Assembly: GCF_025562755.1 (NCBI RefSeq) | Contig: NZ_CP103300.1 | Span: forward strand, 4,527,001 to 4,591,000 | Origin: Endozoicomonas euniceicola | Lineage (GTDB): Bacteria > Pseudomonadota > Gammaproteobacteria > Pseudomonadales > Endozoicomonadaceae | DNA: 64,000 bases | Direction: 5' to 3' | Shown here: piece after piece, positions 63,267-64,000 of the stretch | Position numbering within the stretch: position 1 is the stretch's first letter | Layout: each line of letters opens with the position of its first letter | The notes under the pieces: model-generated | What the model saw: the letters and a program-made list of their open reading frames with translations, nothing else | Databases searched by the model: none | Told to the model about the DNA's origin: nothing | Translations under genes and position numbers: made by a program

Positions 63267-64000
63267 TTAATAGCGGATCTGTTGCGGGAGATCGATCCTT
63301 GTGTAAATTTCATGGCTGAAAGGCGTTCTCCGGCGATCCATATCAAGCTCTAGCCGGGCATCATAACCTTTATAGCTATATCTCAGCTCAGTCCGGTTGC
63401 CGTTCTGCCATTGCTGGCAGTCGAAGATAAAACGTAACCACGCCCAGCTACCGGAATAACTCTGTTGTGACAGTTTCAGGCTGCTGTCCAGCATGGAGAC
63501 AGTCAGCTGTTCGGTATCATCGCTGGGCCAGAGCCGTTCCTGCCAGAGCTGTGGGCCATGCTGGTAAATAAAGCGACCATTGTTATCTCTTATGGAAAAC
63601 TCGGTGGCCTCTGACGTTAGCCCGGTACAGCGCATGCGGTATTTAATTTGCAGGGTGCCATCGGCATTGAACAGACTTTTTTGCAGGGTTCTGACATTAT
63701 TCAGCTGATTCAGGAAGCGCTTTCCGAGATTGAGTCTCTGTCCCCGTATTCTTTTAAGCCGCCAGCCGGTATCGGTGCTGAAAATAAACGGCTGCAAAAC
63801 TAATGTCGTGTAGTTGTCATGCAGCCCTTTCGGTTTAAAGAAATCAATAAAGTCAATTATCCGGCTGTTACTGCTGGCTTTGGGTGACAGCGGAAAACGC
63901 TGGCTAATGTACTGGCTGTAAAAACTGTACACAGAAACCTGCCACTGGTCTTGTGCGTATTGTGAAGCACCGTACATAATCTGTCGCCAGTATTGGTTGG
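63267..64000 (-). CDS. tssM: T6SS protein TssM (IcmF), C-terminal part
   Basis: Runs off the right edge; the frame is open to base 64000 (NQYWRQIMYGASQYAQ...). The visible 240 or so residues match the TssM C terminus: FYSQYISQRFPLSPKASSNSRIIDFIDFFKPKGLHDNYTTLVLQPFI and a closing TELRYSYKGYDARLELDMDRRRTPF. TssM is the inner-membrane ring protein that spans the periplasm. It is convergent with the effector gene. TssJ, TssK, TssL are expected further right. Confidence 0.88.
   Translation of the reverse strand, partial: NQYWRQIMYGASQYAQDQWQVSVYSFYSQYISQRFPLSPKASSNSRIIDFIDFFKPKGLHDNYTTLVLQPFIFSTDTGWRLKRIRGQRLNLGKRFLNQLNNVRTLQKSLFNADGTLQIKYRMRCTGLTSEATEFSIRDNNGRFIYQHGPQLWQERLWPSDDTEQLTVSMLDSSLKLSQQSYSGSWAWLRFIFDCQQWQNGNRTELRYSYKGYDARLELDMDRRRTPFSHEIYTRIDLPQQIRY

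Overview
The window reads as the chromosome of a gammaproteobacterium. The gene order (TPR lipoprotein, lolB, ispE, tRNA-Gln, prs, rplY, pth, ychF) is a familiar gammaproteobacterial housekeeping block. Several eukaryote-like proteins, many IS copies and a type VI secretion system make an animal-associated marine lineage such as Endozoicomonas or a relative the best guess. That placement is inference; no 16S or other marker is present.

Layout. 0.3-8.5 kb: housekeeping genes, with IS200/IS605 copy 1 inserted between prs and rplY. 8.5-18.4 kb: D-Ala-D-Ala ligase-like gene, a small gene broken by an amber codon, a RING-H2 protein, ychF, a small CBM48 protein and a large protein of about sixteen 37-residue repeats whose 5' end abuts IS copy 2. 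18.5-19.2 kb: tRNA cluster Met-Gln-Met-Gln with a strong terminator. 19.3-32.7 kb: TSUP permease and cardiolipin synthase, then an accessory island (21.6-26.6 kb) with an 880-residue unknown and a secreted C2H2 finger protein, bounded by duplicated fragments of the cls and RND genes. A Gfo/Idh/MocA oxidoreductase and an RND efflux operon with its TetR regulator follow. 32.8-39.0 kb: cupin protein, a mucin-like single-pass surface protein, an IS1634-type element and a decayed third IS200/IS605 copy. 39.0-45.3 kb: a five-gene lipid/oxidative-stress operon (FAD oxidoreductase, DUF1365, cyclopropane synthase, DUF3833, SDR) opposite an ECF sigma/ChrR-type anti-sigma pair. 45.3-47.2 kb: DMT exporter, a MITE-like element and a VOC protein. 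47.3-64.0 kb: T6SS genes tssA, two hcp, tssB, tssC, a second tssC-like gene, tssE, tssF, tssG, tssH, vgrG, an adaptor-like gene, PAAR and a candidate effector, facing a partial tssM that runs off the window.

How it works together. Two regulatory circuits can be read directly. A CGAAT-N3-ATTCG palindrome lies upstream of both the TetR gene and the efflux operon. A paired ATCC-N16-CGTAGAAA motif sits on both strands between the sigma gene and the cyclopropane-synthase operon, matching the singlet-oxygen type sigma/ChrR regulon. The T6SS block would build sheath, baseplate, tube and spike and ends in a spike-linked cargo gene with no obvious immunity gene. The RING, C2H2, repeat and mucin-like proteins are candidate host-interaction factors; this is inferred from architecture only. 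Most apparent novelty lies in these proteins, in the IS copies with divergent tnpA/tnpB, and in recombination scars at cls/RND and hcp/tssC.
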